Source of the DNA: Rachicladosporium sp. CCFEE 5018
Lineage: Eukaryota > Ascomycota > Dothideomycetes > Cladosporiales > Cladosporiaceae
DNA: 64,000 bases
Direction: 5' to 3'
Assembly (NCBI GenBank): GCA_002077045.2
Contig: KZ111157.1
Coordinates: 1 to 64,000, forward strand
In this document: positions 41,197 to 52,084 of the stretch, one piece after another
Layout of the letters: the number at the start of each line of letters is the position of its first letter
Position numbering within the stretch: position 1 is the first letter of the stretch
Position numbers and translations under genes: made by a program
The notes under the pieces: model-generated
What the model was told of the DNA's origin: nothing
Database searches by the model: none
The model's input: only the letters and a program-made list of their open reading frames with translations

Positions 41197-44100
41197 TCAT
41201 CTCTTCATACTTTTCCGCCTCCTTTCCCAAATCCCCTTCTCCATCCTCTCAACCATACCCTTCAATCCAACGCCCTTCTCACAGTTCCCCTCAAGCCACT
41301 CCTCCATCCTGTTCCTCAAACCCCTCATACCCCTGAGCATGGGCATTTTCCCACCTTCCTCGCTGCCAACATGCGCAAGCGGATTGAGCAGCATCGCGAA
41401 GACCTCACCCCATATCTCAACCTGCCAATACCGCTTCAAGTTCTCCTTGATCCGGTACGTCTTCGTCCCAGCCTGACAAAGCCCGGTGCCTTTCTCAGAG
41501 AACGTCTCCATGTACTTCCCGAACAACATGCTGTGCACGATGCCCGCCAAGCCATGGTAGTCGATCTGATAAGTCCACGGCCGCATCTCCCGCATCTCAG
41601 CACAGTCGGCTTCGCTGGTCTTCCAATCTGCGATGAAGCCTACGCCATCGCGGAAATGGCGCATGTCCACACCTCGGCCGAAGTCGATCAGACTAATACC
41701 TTTGCTCGTCCAGCCGTGGGCGCCGGAGGGGAAGTATGTGGGACTCCAGTCCGTTTCCTGGCCCGGATCATCGAAGCGGACAAGCACGTTGTCGCCTTTC
41801 AAGTCGCCGTGGATGATGCCCTTGCCGTGCAAGGCTTCGACTGTGCGGAAGAGCTCGACGGTGAGGAACATAACGAGCACTTCGTCCATGGAACCACTTG
41901 TCGAGAGTGAGGGGTCCGCGCGCGCAAGGTTCACCAGATCGAGAAGCGTGCCTTGAGAGCGGTAGTCGATGATCAGGAAGCACTCGTCGCGATAGAGATG
42001 CATCTCGTGCGCGCGGATGATGCTTTCTGCTGCGCGGGTGAGGCCTAGGCGGGCGTGTGCGAGGCGGTTGATGTGGAATTCCCAGGCTGAAGTGGGCGAT
42101 TCCATTTTCAGGGCTTCGAGGGGTTTGCGGTGGACTTGCTTTCCTATGGAGAGGGAGCCGGCTGCCGCGGCTTCGATTGCGGTACTATTCTCCACTAGGT
42201 AGACGGGAGCGAAAGTACCGGCGCCGAGCTCGCGTTTGATGGTGTAGGTCGTGCTGGAGGAAGCGAATGTGAGAGTTGGCGGAAGACTGATAGTCGTGCC
42301 AGTCTTGTCGGCGGCTGTGCTGCTCCGGCTGGTCTTTGCGAGGTACTTGATATACCGCTTGATCTCGGTCGTGCGATTGGAGGTGCTGCTGTATTCGCTG
42401 TAGCCTTCAGAAAAGGTAAGGCTGGGCCTCTGCTGGTTCAAGATGCTGTCTCTCAGCGCTGGATCCATTGGATTGCATTGTAGTTCCTGGATCACTGGAC
42501 CTTTGGAGACCTCGATCGGTGCATTGGGTGCGGACTTCGCTGCGATCTGCGACTTTGCCGACCCTTTACCAAGCGAGACTGTCCCCTTGGTCGTCTTCGT
42601 CCGCACGGGCTGGAGGACCTTGTACTTCACCTCAGCCAGATCCGTCGTAACTTCGTTGAACGGACTGCTAGGCGCCTCATCGTCTTCGAAAAGCTGATTC
42701 GTCCCACTCTTTGGTCGACTAGGCGTCTTGGAGTGGCTGAAGTAGTCTCGAGATCGCGAAGTGCCCATCCCTAGCGAAGACTCCGTCTGCTCTGCTATGG
42801 GAGTCAGAAAGGGCAGTCGATGATTTGGGAGCATCGTTGCTTGTTGCCTGTACTGAGTCGAAGGTGGCTCATAGTCCTCGTCAGGGATCGGCACTCGGTG
42901 CGTCTGGAAGTTCTCTTCTTGCGGCGTCACGACCTCCTCACTAAGCAGCTCGTCAACCTCCTCGTCGACAGACGGTGTATTATGGGATTCAGCAACAACG
43001 GACTCGTCCAGTGCACTGACCGCGTGCTTTGCACCGGTATAGTCGGACCACCCTGAGCCGTTGGTCGCACTGTACTCTGGCTTCTGCTCATCTTCTTGCG
43101 CACCGAAGATCTCATTCCTCGTCTCGTCGCCGTACTCACTGATAGGCGCAGAAAGTTGCCCGGTCCGTGTGCTCTCATCCCCAGTCGTATAGTCATCATC
43201 GCTATCGCCCTCATCTGCATCAGTCGGGTCGTTCGCTTCTTCTGCTCCCAATGGAGCGTTGAAGAGGTCGTACACCTCATCCATGGCCTCCTTAGTATTG
43301 ATGGTCATGGTCGGTTCAGTTGGCTTGTCAACAGACTTCTTTCGCTTCACCTTGGCGGCCCCAGTCGGGGAATTGAGATTGATCTGAATCGTCTTGGTTT
43401 CGTTCTTGATGTGCTTAACGCCCATGAGCTTGATATTTCGAGTCCGGTTCGCACGCTCTTCACGACGCATGCGCTTAGCGATCTCGGCTTGAGAAGGCTT
43501 TGCATCGTCAAGCGGTGATGCGTTCTCGTCGTTCTCGTCGTTGAGAGCCATGGTGCGAGAGAATGTCTCGACGAGTAGTTTTTCTGGACTCTCTGGTGGT
43601 GGCGCCGGAGTGAATACCAGTGGCCTATCTTCGAAGATCTGGAAGCCTCGACGTTTAGAGGCTGTTTTAGCATGATCTGGTTCGGGCTGTGTGATCGCAT
43701 CTTGCTTCTCATCTGCGAAGATCTCGAAACCCCTTTGCTTCGATCTAGTGGGTGGCTCGATAACGGCAGAGCTTTCTGCACGGTGCACGGGAGAGAATGA
43801 GGAGCCTTCCATCGCTTCGTCCATAGTCTCTCGGGGATCATTCAGCATCGATGCATTGTGACTTGGCTCGACTTGTCTCCTGCGTGGCTCTCGCTCCCAC
43901 TGCTTCCCAGTCCAACCTCGTCTCCTCGCCCGCAGCTCCTCAAAACAGTACTCCTCGGGCCTGCTCTTCGTTCCAGGGTACACTGCTTCCAGGTTTACGA
44001 ACACGCATTCCAGCCTGCCATTCTTCGGATTCCGCACGCACTGCTGATCATGAGCACTTTTAAATGCAGATGACACGGACATGTGCTTAGGTAGAGGTAA

Positions 44101-45164
44101 TGATGCCGATTTTGATGACTGCGTACACGAAGGGATATCTTAGTCCTGCTACCGTAAACATGCTGAGCGGAGGATCCGCGTGGAAGAAGCTAGGGTGAAC
44201 TTACTGTATCTTTGAACACCGCCATCTTGGGCATGCCGCCGTTCGTCTTGCCTGTCTTCAGTGTCTCGCCAGCCCACGGTTTCGCTGCATGTGTGTTCTC
44301 CTTCCTCCGCTCGGCAACAGAGCCGATGTTGTCCCACCCTTTGGACGAAGCACCCGAGTCAGGTCGGGCAGGCTCAGAGTCATCTGAGAAGATCTGCATC
44401 TTCGAAGACTTCGGCTTTCGAGATGTCGATGCGGGAGGCTGTTGCTGGGCAGGTGCCGCTGGAGCAGCGAATGGATCCAGCTTGGCCATGAGTGCAGGTC
44501 GTACTGTTGGTAGCGCAGGACTTGATGGCTCGTCCGCGTCTGCTGGTCGTGCGTCCTTCCTCCTCTCGAACTCGCCGAACTTACGCATGAGTCGCTCGGC
44601 AGGCCGCGCCTCCTTCTCGATGCCCATCTTGTAGATCTCCTCAGCCTGTGCCCATCGGCCCGCGTTCTCCAGCCATGCAGCGTACTCCTCGTAGTAGAGC
44701 GCCAGTGCCTCTCCGATGCCCTGACGCGACAGGAACACAAACGCCTCGCGCGGCGCGTCCGAGAAGAAGCGGATGTAGTGTAGCCATATCTTGAGATATC
44801 GCGGGTCGTTCTTGTATACTGGCGATGCTTGAAACGCCTTTGTTGCGCGCTCGAGTAGCGAGAGTAGCCCAGAGTTTGGCGTCGCCTGTGCCGAGGGGTA
44901 TGCATTCAATGTCCACTTCACGTAGCGATCGTACACGTCCAGAGGGTCATCAGCTTCGTCAATGCTGGCCAGTTCGCGCTCGAAGACGATGCGCTCCTTG
45001 CTGTTGGCATCTTGTATGTGTGCTGGTGATGCGTGCGGCCCAAGCAATGGAGGCGAGTATATCTGGGCGAGCGCTTTGGCCGAGCGACCGCCTGGAAGAG
45101 CCTGGATGTTCTCCTTGTGCGACTCAATGACTTCGAAGTCGATGAGGTCGCCATTGCCCGCCAT
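41197..45164 (-). CDS. BUB1: Spindle checkpoint kinase Bub1 (copy 2)
   Basis: Exons 44205-45164 and 41197-44085, 1282 residues. KEN boxes, the GLEBS-like segment and the kinase motifs (HGDLKGDN, LIDFGRG) are all intact. A few small indels lie in the disordered middle. The splice junction before CAC ATG is preserved. Two full-length checkpoint kinase genes in one haploid genome would be unusual and fit a duplicated or heterozygous genome. Confidence 0.93.
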
Positions 45165-45526
45165 CTCGTCGTGCTGCTGTCGTTAGTGAACGGTGGTCGA
45201 GGTCGGGGATGGAGTTGTGGTCGAAATCAACACCGTTGCTAGGCGAGATTCTCGCTTAGTCACCGAAACTCCGTCATCTGTTCAACAGCTCACGCGGGCA
45301 CCGACACAGCAATCAACACCACCGCCCAGCATGGGGTGAATCACAGATCTTGCAAGTGCTAGGACTGTTTGGAACCGAGCATATTCAGAAATGTGCACAT
45401 CTACTGTTCGACTACAACGAGCGCGGCGAAGATACAAGGTGGAACACCAACTGCATCCTGCCTGTGGTTCCTCCAGACCTAGGACCTTCTGCCTAGACCA
45501 TCCCACTTGAACACTGGTGCTTTAAG
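45165..45526. promoter_or_regulatory. Divergent promoter region BUB1 / ATG9, copy 2
   Basis: 362 bp, the same length as copy 1, highly similar. It still drives BUB1; the ATG9 on the other side is broken. Confidence 0.55.
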
Positions 45527-47184
45527 ATGCTGGCATCTAGGATGTTGTCACGGCTTTTGCCGGTGACGGAGGGCGATGTCTCGGTCTATGACAGCGTACG
45601 CCAGGATACTGGGCCTGATCTAGAGTCGCAGGGACGACCTGCCATGCCTTTCCGTGACGACGACGATGACCCCGAGAATATGCTGTTCGAGGGACATAAT
45701 GCTCCAGCGCCTTTCAGCAATGTAGCCCTTAGTCCCGAGCGCAGAGCGGTGTCGATAGAGTCGGGTCCTTCTGGTGGAAGTCGTCCTCGAAGGCTAGACC
45801 CGGAGCAACGACAGCCTGTGGACGAGGACGACGACGTACCGGCATCGCTACTCTTAGATGAGCATGAGACGCCGAGCATACGTCGTGAAGAGCCGTCTAC
45901 AGATAGGCGAGCGATGAGCAGGCAGAAGACCGAAGCACAGTGGCGTGCTACACAAAGGCAACACAAATTACATACATCGCAAATGCCGCGACAAGGTCAG
46001 AGACGGTCTTCGCAAGCCGCTTCAGCGGGACAATCAGGTCACCCCGTGCACAACAATGAGGCTGCGGATGCCATGTGGATGTACACCAATGCTGCAAACC
46101 TCGATGGCTTCTTGCGAGAGGTCTACCAATACTACACGGAGCACGGCGTCTGGTCTATCATCATGTCACGCGCGATTGATCAGCTGACCGAGATCTTTCT
46201 GTTCAGCCTGACCATGTTTCTTTCCACTTGTGTCGATTACTCCAAGATCCCATCCAGTAAGAAGACCTCTGAAGTGCTGATACCGAAGTGCATGGCAAAC
46301 GCGGGCTGGATCAAGAACGCCGCACTCTTTGGCTTTATCATCTATTCGTGTTCGAAGGCGCTGAATAATATTGGCGGCTTACGGCGACTCTTCCAAATGC
46401 GTAACTTCTATCATCACGTTCTCGGCATAAGCGACGCCGACATCCAGACTGTGTCGTGGGTCCGCGTAGTGGATGGTCTGGTCAGGATACAAAATGCCAA
46501 TGTTGCTACTGCGGTCAACGGAACTCGCGCGAAGCGCTATCTCGAGTATACAAAGCCGCAGCAACGCATGAACGCCGAGAGCATCGCTAATCGTCTGATG
46601 CGAAAAGACAATTACTACGTGGCGCTCTTCAACAAGGATATAGTGGACTTCAGCCTACCGGTTCCCTTCTTAGGCGAACGCCAATTCTACTCAAAGAGCC
46701 TGGAGTGGTGTTTCGACTTCTGCCTAACAGATTTCGTCTTCGACGAGCAAGGCACGCCTCGACCCTTCGCCCTGGAAATCAAGAATCGTCATGCCCTCAT
46801 CGAAAACGTACGTCGTCGCTTGCGGTTCGCTGCAATCATCAGTGTCATCCTGGCATTCCAGCACGGACACCCGCTCGACCGCATCGATCTACGATGCTTG
46901 ACTCTCGCCGCTTGCCCTCGGCGTTCTCGCCAGTGCAACAAGCTCGTGATCGGCAATCGCTTGCCCGCCTCCCAGAACTGCAGAGTGATTCTCGGGTGTC
47001 GGAGAGTAGACTCATGGCTCAAGACAGCGACCTCGATGACTATGACAAAGCTGTCGGAGTAGGCGGGGTGGGTGAGAGCGAGACGGACAAGGAGGACGAG
47101 GTGGGTAGGGAGGGAGTACTAGGTATGCTGGCGCAGTTCACGCGGGCGAAGCGGAAAGAGGGGCGAGGCGCTGTAGAGATCTGA
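45527..47184 (+). pseudogene. ATG9: ATG9 with 919-bp internal deletion (copy 2)
   Basis: The first about 443 codons match copy 1, through the FLGERQFYSKSLEW region. Then a deletion equivalent to 23656-24574 of copy 1 removes PWNIIRFC, the later membrane helices and the HDP/HWKDR region, and shifts the frame, giving a stop at 47062 after 511 residues. The original 3' end survives in another frame to 47184. The product would lack the C-terminal half of the scramblase core, so loss of function is very likely. The intact copy at 22327-24903 could cover for it. Confidence 0.9.
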
Positions 47185-47606
47185 GGACCGGGTGTGACGA
47201 TAAATGATCGGAGCGTTGGATGGTGTTGAATATGGTGCATTGGGTCATGGTGGGATGGGGTATGGTTGGAATAAGAGGCTATGCATGCGCTGTAGTGTTG
47301 GCTACGTTTGCTTGCTCGATACCTAGGCACGCGTCTCAGCGAGACTTCTTGACTTCGGTCACTCAGAGTACACAAAAGACATGATCGATTGTGACATTTA
47401 TACCAAGCCACTACTGCAGCACTTGATCCTCTCACACGCATTCAGCCGTCTCTTCCACCCCACTGCAAGCGACACGCTCAATCACATATACTTCCCAGTG
47501 ACCTAAGATTCAGTAGTGCAGTTCAGAGGTAGGTATATCTCTCTCTCTCTCTATATCGCTGAGCCATCCTCATCTTCCAAGTCATTTCTCCCCTAGCCTC
47601 TTCAAG
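47185..47606. other. Intergenic, ATG9 remnant to NMT1-like gene, copy 2
   Basis: 422 bp without a gene, similar to 24904-25324, including the same 15-base CT run at 47538-47552 upstream of the start. Confidence 0.55.
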
Positions 47607-48551
47607 ATGCCGGACCCCATCCCCCTCCGCGTAGCCCTCGACTGGACGCCCAACACCCTGCACACCGGCCTGCTACTCGCCCTCTCCCAGAACCTGTACT
47701 CCAGCGCCTTCCCATCTCTAGCCGTCACGCTCATCTCCCCGGACCTCTCGAACTACACCACCCCCGCCAAACAAGTCGAAAATGGAACAGCGGATCTCGC
47801 CATAGTACCCTCAGAATCCGTGATAGCGTACGCCGAGTCCGCCAAACCCGGCGTGAAGCTGCAGGCTGTATACGCAATCTGCCAGAAAGACGCGAGCGCT
47901 ATTGTGTCAACGACAGTGAAGAGCATCGGGGACTTGGGGACGGAGGGGAAGAAATACGGCAGCTACAACGCCCGCTACGAGGACAGTATTATTCGGGCGT
48001 TGATTGAGCAGGATGGCGGAGAGGGTGCGAAGCTGGGGATCGAGAAGGATACAGGCAAAGGCGATCTCTTCGAGCGCGTAAAGAAAGGAGAGCTAGACGC
48101 TACGTGGATTTTCCTGCCGTGGGAGGGCGTAGAAGCCGAGATGGAGGGAAAAGAGTTGAGTGTCTTTTCGGTTTCTGGGGTTGAGGGGAAGGGCGTACCG
48201 TATGGGTATAGTCCCGTGATTGCAAGGAATGCTGCTGCGAAGGAGGGGGTGAGTGAGGAGGCGTTGAGGGCTTTTTGTGGGGCGACGAGGAAGGGATATG
48301 AGATGGCTTTGGCTGAGGGGAAGGGAGAGGTGGTGCTTGGGGTGCTGGAGAAGGAGTGTGGAGAGGGGAAGGGAAGGGGATTCTTGGAACGGAGTCAGGG
48401 GAGTGTTAATGGGTATTATGGAGGTGAGGGTGAGCTGGGGAGTATGCGGACGGAGAGATGGGAGGAGTGGGTCGGATGGTTGCGGAAGGAGAGTCTGGTG
48501 AAGGTGGAGGTCGATGTGGGTAGTTTGTGGACTAATGAGTTCCTCCAGTGA
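47607..48551 (+). CDS. NMT1/THI5-like protein (copy 2)
   Basis: 314 residues, the same length as copy 1, with the VALDWTPNTLHTGLLLAL opening and no CCCFC motif. There are scattered amino-acid differences (for example SQNLYSSAFPS), while the last 250 bases are almost identical to copy 1. Confidence 0.8.
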   Translation: MPDPIPLRVALDWTPNTLHTGLLLALSQNLYSSAFPSLAVTLISPDLSNYTTPAKQVENGTADLAIVPSESVIAYAESAKPGVKLQAVYAICQKDASAIVSTTVKSIGDLGTEGKKYGSYNARYEDSIIRALIEQDGGEGAKLGIEKDTGKGDLFERVKKGELDATWIFLPWEGVEAEMEGKELSVFSVSGVEGKGVPYGYSPVIARNAAAKEGVSEEALRAFCGATRKGYEMALAEGKGEVVLGVLEKECGEGKGRGFLERSQGSVNGYYGGEGELGSMRTERWEEWVGWLRKESLVKVEVDVGSLWTNEFLQ

Positions 48552-48727
48552 ACACGTCAAGTACACGGCATGTTATAGTATACACTCTCTACACTATGCT
48601 CTGTACCTCGTGTTCATACAGTCAATGTGGCGCGAGCCTGCAGCCATCCATACACCTTTCTCCCTCTGCAGCCCTTCCTCTCGGAGGCGAACAATCAAAC
48701 AGAATCAGTCACAAAGTACATACCCCA

Positions 48728-51700
48728 TCACTTCCGAAAGTAGTCCCCCATGTGTTCCTCGTACAACTTCGCCCTAGCAGCAAACTTACCCGGCACGGCA
48801 AAGTGCCCGGTGCTCTTCCTCGTAGTCGGACTCTTCGGATCAGCAGACACAAGCGACTCAGGCGCGTCGTCTTTAGCAGCAGTATTACCTGCAGAAGTCT
48901 GTGCTTTTCTGGCCTTCGGGACTGCGGTCGGCTTTCGCTTGGCGGCTTCATGGCCGGCCGTTGGTTGTGCCTTGGTTTGGTCATGAGCTTCCGTGGTTGC
49001 GACGACCTTCGCTTTGACGGCGGAGGCCTTGTCTGGCGAAGTGTCGTCTTGGATGGGATCTACAGTCGTGGGATCTTCCGGGGCGACGAATGAAGTCCGT
49101 CCTGAGATTGGTGCCGGTCTCTGCACAGTGTGCGGCTCCGGGTCGTCTTCGTCTTCGTCGCTCTCGACGACCCGCGCAGCAGACTTGAATCTGCCGTTCG
49201 GGCTGGACTGATCCATCTTGATGCGTTCATTGAGCGCCTGCTTGCCGGCCTCCCTGCGTGCCTTCTTAGCGGCTCCGCGTTGTGCTCTCTTCTCTGCGAG
49301 TTTCCGATCCTTCTCTTCTGCCAGATGCTGCTGCGCTTCGAGCCTCTTCTGCGCGTTTCCCATGAAGCCACTAGATTCAGTACCATTATCTGGCTCCTTT
49401 TGGCTAACAGCTTCCTTGAACGACCTCTGATCTCTCAACACCTGCGCATCCCATTCCTGCTCCAAATACTCTGCCACTGCTTTCGCAGAAGCCGCCACAG
49501 TACCACTGACATCAACACTCTCCTCGTAGTTCGCCTTGGCATCTTCGATAGCGAGTCTGCGCATAGCAGAGCTATAGCAGGAAGTCGGATTTGTACGGGA
49601 TATTGTGGCCCACAATCTACTCTCCGGCTCGTAAGGGAATGAGTGATCCGGAATTGCCGTGTGAATCTCGGTAAGCATGGTGTAGATGTCACCTACTTCG
49701 CATGTAGCATACTTGCGCTCTGCCCGGTCGAGTTTGCGTGAGCGGGTGCGGTTGAGCTTCGACCACTTCTCACGACATTGCTTTGCGCTACGGGCAGGGA
49801 CGTTGTCGGCTATAGGCTGCCAGGCGAGTAGGGAGCTAAGCTTAGCGGGATCTGTGGGCAGCGGCTCGTCCTGTTGCGACTGTAGCAATTCCGTGGCTAT
49901 TCTGACAGCCTCGCGGAGAGTGGATTCTTCGTCCGCGGTCCATTCCCCAACCCGGTGCGCCTCGGGCAGGTCGACCTGGTTTCGCCACCGATCCTTACAG
50001 GATGCGGCAGTGCGGCCAACGAGTGCACTGATCTCTACCCATCTGCCAGGATTGCTGACACATGCCTTTCGCAATGCCTCGTCCTGCTCCGCTGTCCAGC
50101 TGCCAGTCTCGGCGTTATGATAGCGGCGTTGACAGAACTTGCGAATCGCGACGATCGGCCGATTGGGCAGCGCATCTTGCACAGCGGTCTTCAAAATGGT
50201 AGCCTCTCTCCAATCCTGGATCTGCGCCTTGAACTCGGTTTCGGTCATGCCACTTTGCTGCAAACAATGTTGATAGATCTTATCTACCAATGCCTTTTCT
50301 GCGTCCGAGAAAGCGCCCTTGATTGGATTATGTTTGGCGGGACGGCCTTCGTCCGTGTTCCTTCCAACCTGCTCTGCGGTCGTGCGTGCACTGTAGCCAC
50401 CGGGCATAGCTCTCTCCCGAAGTACAGGTCTGGACCCCGCTGGCTCTAAGGTCTCATTTCTTGCTGATGTTTCTGTCGGCGGGGCTGGCTCTTGCTGCAT
50501 GTCGCCCAATGGCTGTGGTAGTCGCTTTCGCTCAAGCTTGCCTTTAGGACGCTGCGCTGCAGGTTCAGTCGCGGCAACAGGATCGTCTTGTGTGGTGTGT
50601 TCTGCCATGAGATCGTCGTCATCAGGGCTCACGATGTCCTGTTCTTTCGGGTCTGCATTGAAAGGCGCCAAGTAAGCTTCTGTCGCGTCCTGTACCGCGC
50701 GCAGCTCCAGTGTGCGCTCTCTGTCCATTGCGACTTCCTTCGCTCGCTCAGCATCAGGCTCAGCTGCTGGCTCCCCTGCGTCCAGCGCCTCGCGCTGTCG
50801 GTGCGAACGGAATGCTTGCCGTGTAGGCGAGTGCTCGCTTTGCGACAGACGCACAGTCGATGCATGCTCTGCTGAGTTGGCCCACTCTGCCGTAAAATTG
50901 GAGCGATCCGTACCATACGCGAGGGCTGTGCGCTTTCCAGGTGTGACTGAAACTCTGTCTGAGGGCGGTGTCGGACCTTGAGTGTGCTTGGGTTGCACGG
51001 CACCTTGCTGTACGGCATTGCTCGCCTTGTCAGCACCCGCTTCGCGCGTCATCTTGCGCTTCTTGCGCTGCTTCTGTAGCTCTACATGGCTAGGACCAGC
51101 AGCAGCATCATCATTAGTGCCATCCATAGTGATCGCCAACGGCTTCGCTACTGCAACATTGTCTGTGCTTGTTCGCTTGCGCTTCTTCTGTGCAGGAGCC
51201 TTTTCCGCAGGCGCGTCCACATCCATCTGGTCGGGGTCAGAAGTCTCAGCGAGCACCTGTGCTTGACCACCAACATCAGGGCTGTGCACCTGCACAGCGA
51301 CCACGTTGCGTGCAGTCGTGAGACCGTCCTCGCGTTCCGATCTATCCACTTCCATGATGGCGCTGGCATCCACATCGCCAAATGTCGAAGGCACTGTATC
51401 GATCGTTGTTTCTTGATCGCGAGCACCTCCTCTCCTAAAGTGGAAGCTGCCACTCGATCCCCGTCTGCGATGCTGTACCTGCTTGCTCTCCTCCACGACG
51501 TCCTTCTCTCTCTCCGCGTCGCCTAATTCATCGATCACGGCGCCCGGACCTGTATCTGCAATCCCGTCCACCTGACCAGCTAGTGCGGCAGGCACAAGCT
51601 TGAAGCCACTCGGCTTCCCCCAGGACTTCTTCGGCTTCTTCACAACAGGCTCAGCAGCCTCCATCGCGACTTGCACACTCGCAGCAGCAATGTCAGCCTC

Positions 51701-52084
51701 AGCCTCAGCCTCCATCCTCTGCTGCTCCTTGTTCTCGCGTGACATGCGCTTCTTCGACTTCGCCGGCTTGGCAATTTCCGCCACCTCCTCCTCCACATCG
51801 TACAGAATCTCCTCTTGCGTTTCCTTCACCTCCATGCCCGCATTAACCTCAGGCTCTATCTGCGACAACTGCAGCCTCCGCATCTCCTCATCCTCAGCCT
51901 CCACATCGCGCTTCCTTCGCTTCGGCTGCTTTCCCTTACGCGTAGCCTCCTGCAGCGCATGCAACGCGCCCTTGGGCTGCTCCTGATCCCGCGACATTTT
52001 AGGCGTAGACGTGAAGACCTCTTGCACGAAGTTCGGCTTCCGCGCTGTAGTCGCGGGCGTGGGCTGCGAGGACGAATTACCCAT
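48728..52084 (-). CDS. Myb-domain factor, Reb1/TTF1-like
   Basis: 1118 residues in one exon. The first about 590 residues are charged and disordered with several basic clusters (KQPKRRKR, KKRKRT, QRKKRKM). Myb/SANT-type repeats follow: a degenerate one at about 592-655 (KGAFSDAEKALVDKIY), a clear one at about 660-703 (GSWTAEQDEALRKACVSNPG, ending CKDRWRN) and another at 712-778 (GEWTADEESTLREAV, ending CREKWSKL). This arrangement resembles Reb1 and TTF1, which bind ribosomal DNA terminators and promoters and arrest forks. A nuclear role is inferred. The C-terminal 85 codons fall in the repeated unit; the rest is single copy in this window. Confidence 0.82.
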   Translation of the reverse strand: MGNSSSQPTPATTARKPNFVQEVFTSTPKMSRDQEQPKGALHALQEATRKGKQPKRRKRDVEAEDEEMRRLQLSQIEPEVNAGMEVKETQEEILYDVEEEVAEIAKPAKSKKRMSRENKEQQRMEAEAEADIAAASVQVAMEAAEPVVKKPKKSWGKPSGFKLVPAALAGQVDGIADTGPGAVIDELGDAEREKDVVEESKQVQHRRRGSSGSFHFRRGGARDQETTIDTVPSTFGDVDASAIMEVDRSEREDGLTTARNVVAVQVHSPDVGGQAQVLAETSDPDQMDVDAPAEKAPAQKKRKRTSTDNVAVAKPLAITMDGTNDDAAAGPSHVELQKQRKKRKMTREAGADKASNAVQQGAVQPKHTQGPTPPSDRVSVTPGKRTALAYGTDRSNFTAEWANSAEHASTVRLSQSEHSPTRQAFRSHRQREALDAGEPAAEPDAERAKEVAMDRERTLELRAVQDATEAYLAPFNADPKEQDIVSPDDDDLMAEHTTQDDPVAATEPAAQRPKGKLERKRLPQPLGDMQQEPAPPTETSARNETLEPAGSRPVLRERAMPGGYSARTTAEQVGRNTDEGRPAKHNPIKGAFSDAEKALVDKIYQHCLQQSGMTETEFKAQIQDWREATILKTAVQDALPNRPIVAIRKFCQRRYHNAETGSWTAEQDEALRKACVSNPGRWVEISALVGRTAASCKDRWRNQVDLPEAHRVGEWTADEESTLREAVRIATELLQSQQDEPLPTDPAKLSSLLAWQPIADNVPARSAKQCREKWSKLNRTRSRKLDRAERKYATCEVGDIYTMLTEIHTAIPDHSFPYEPESRLWATISRTNPTSCYSSAMRRLAIEDAKANYEESVDVSGTVAASAKAVAEYLEQEWDAQVLRDQRSFKEAVSQKEPDNGTESSGFMGNAQKRLEAQQHLAEEKDRKLAEKRAQRGAAKKARREAGKQALNERIKMDQSSPNGRFKSAARVVESDEDEDDPEPHTVQRPAPISGRTSFVAPEDPTTVDPIQDDTSPDKASAVKAKVVATTEAHDQTKAQPTAGHEAAKRKPTAVPKARKAQTSAGNTAAKDDAPESLVSADPKSPTTRKSTGHFAVPGKFAARAKLYEEHMGDYFRK

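Larger units (their letters stand above)
26801..48982. repeat. Large direct repeat, copy 2 (22.2 kb)
   Basis: Colinear with 3229-26700. It begins at the first base after the gap. The homology runs to 48982, where copy 1 stops at the other side of the gap. The gene set is the same; ATG9, F-box B and F-box C are damaged in this copy. Confidence 0.97.

Noticed and set aside
3229..48982. Transposon or viral insertion as the cause of the repeat
   Set aside because: No terminal repeats, integrase, reverse transcriptase, transposase or capsid-like frames occur in or beside the units; all genes are ordinary fungal ones.
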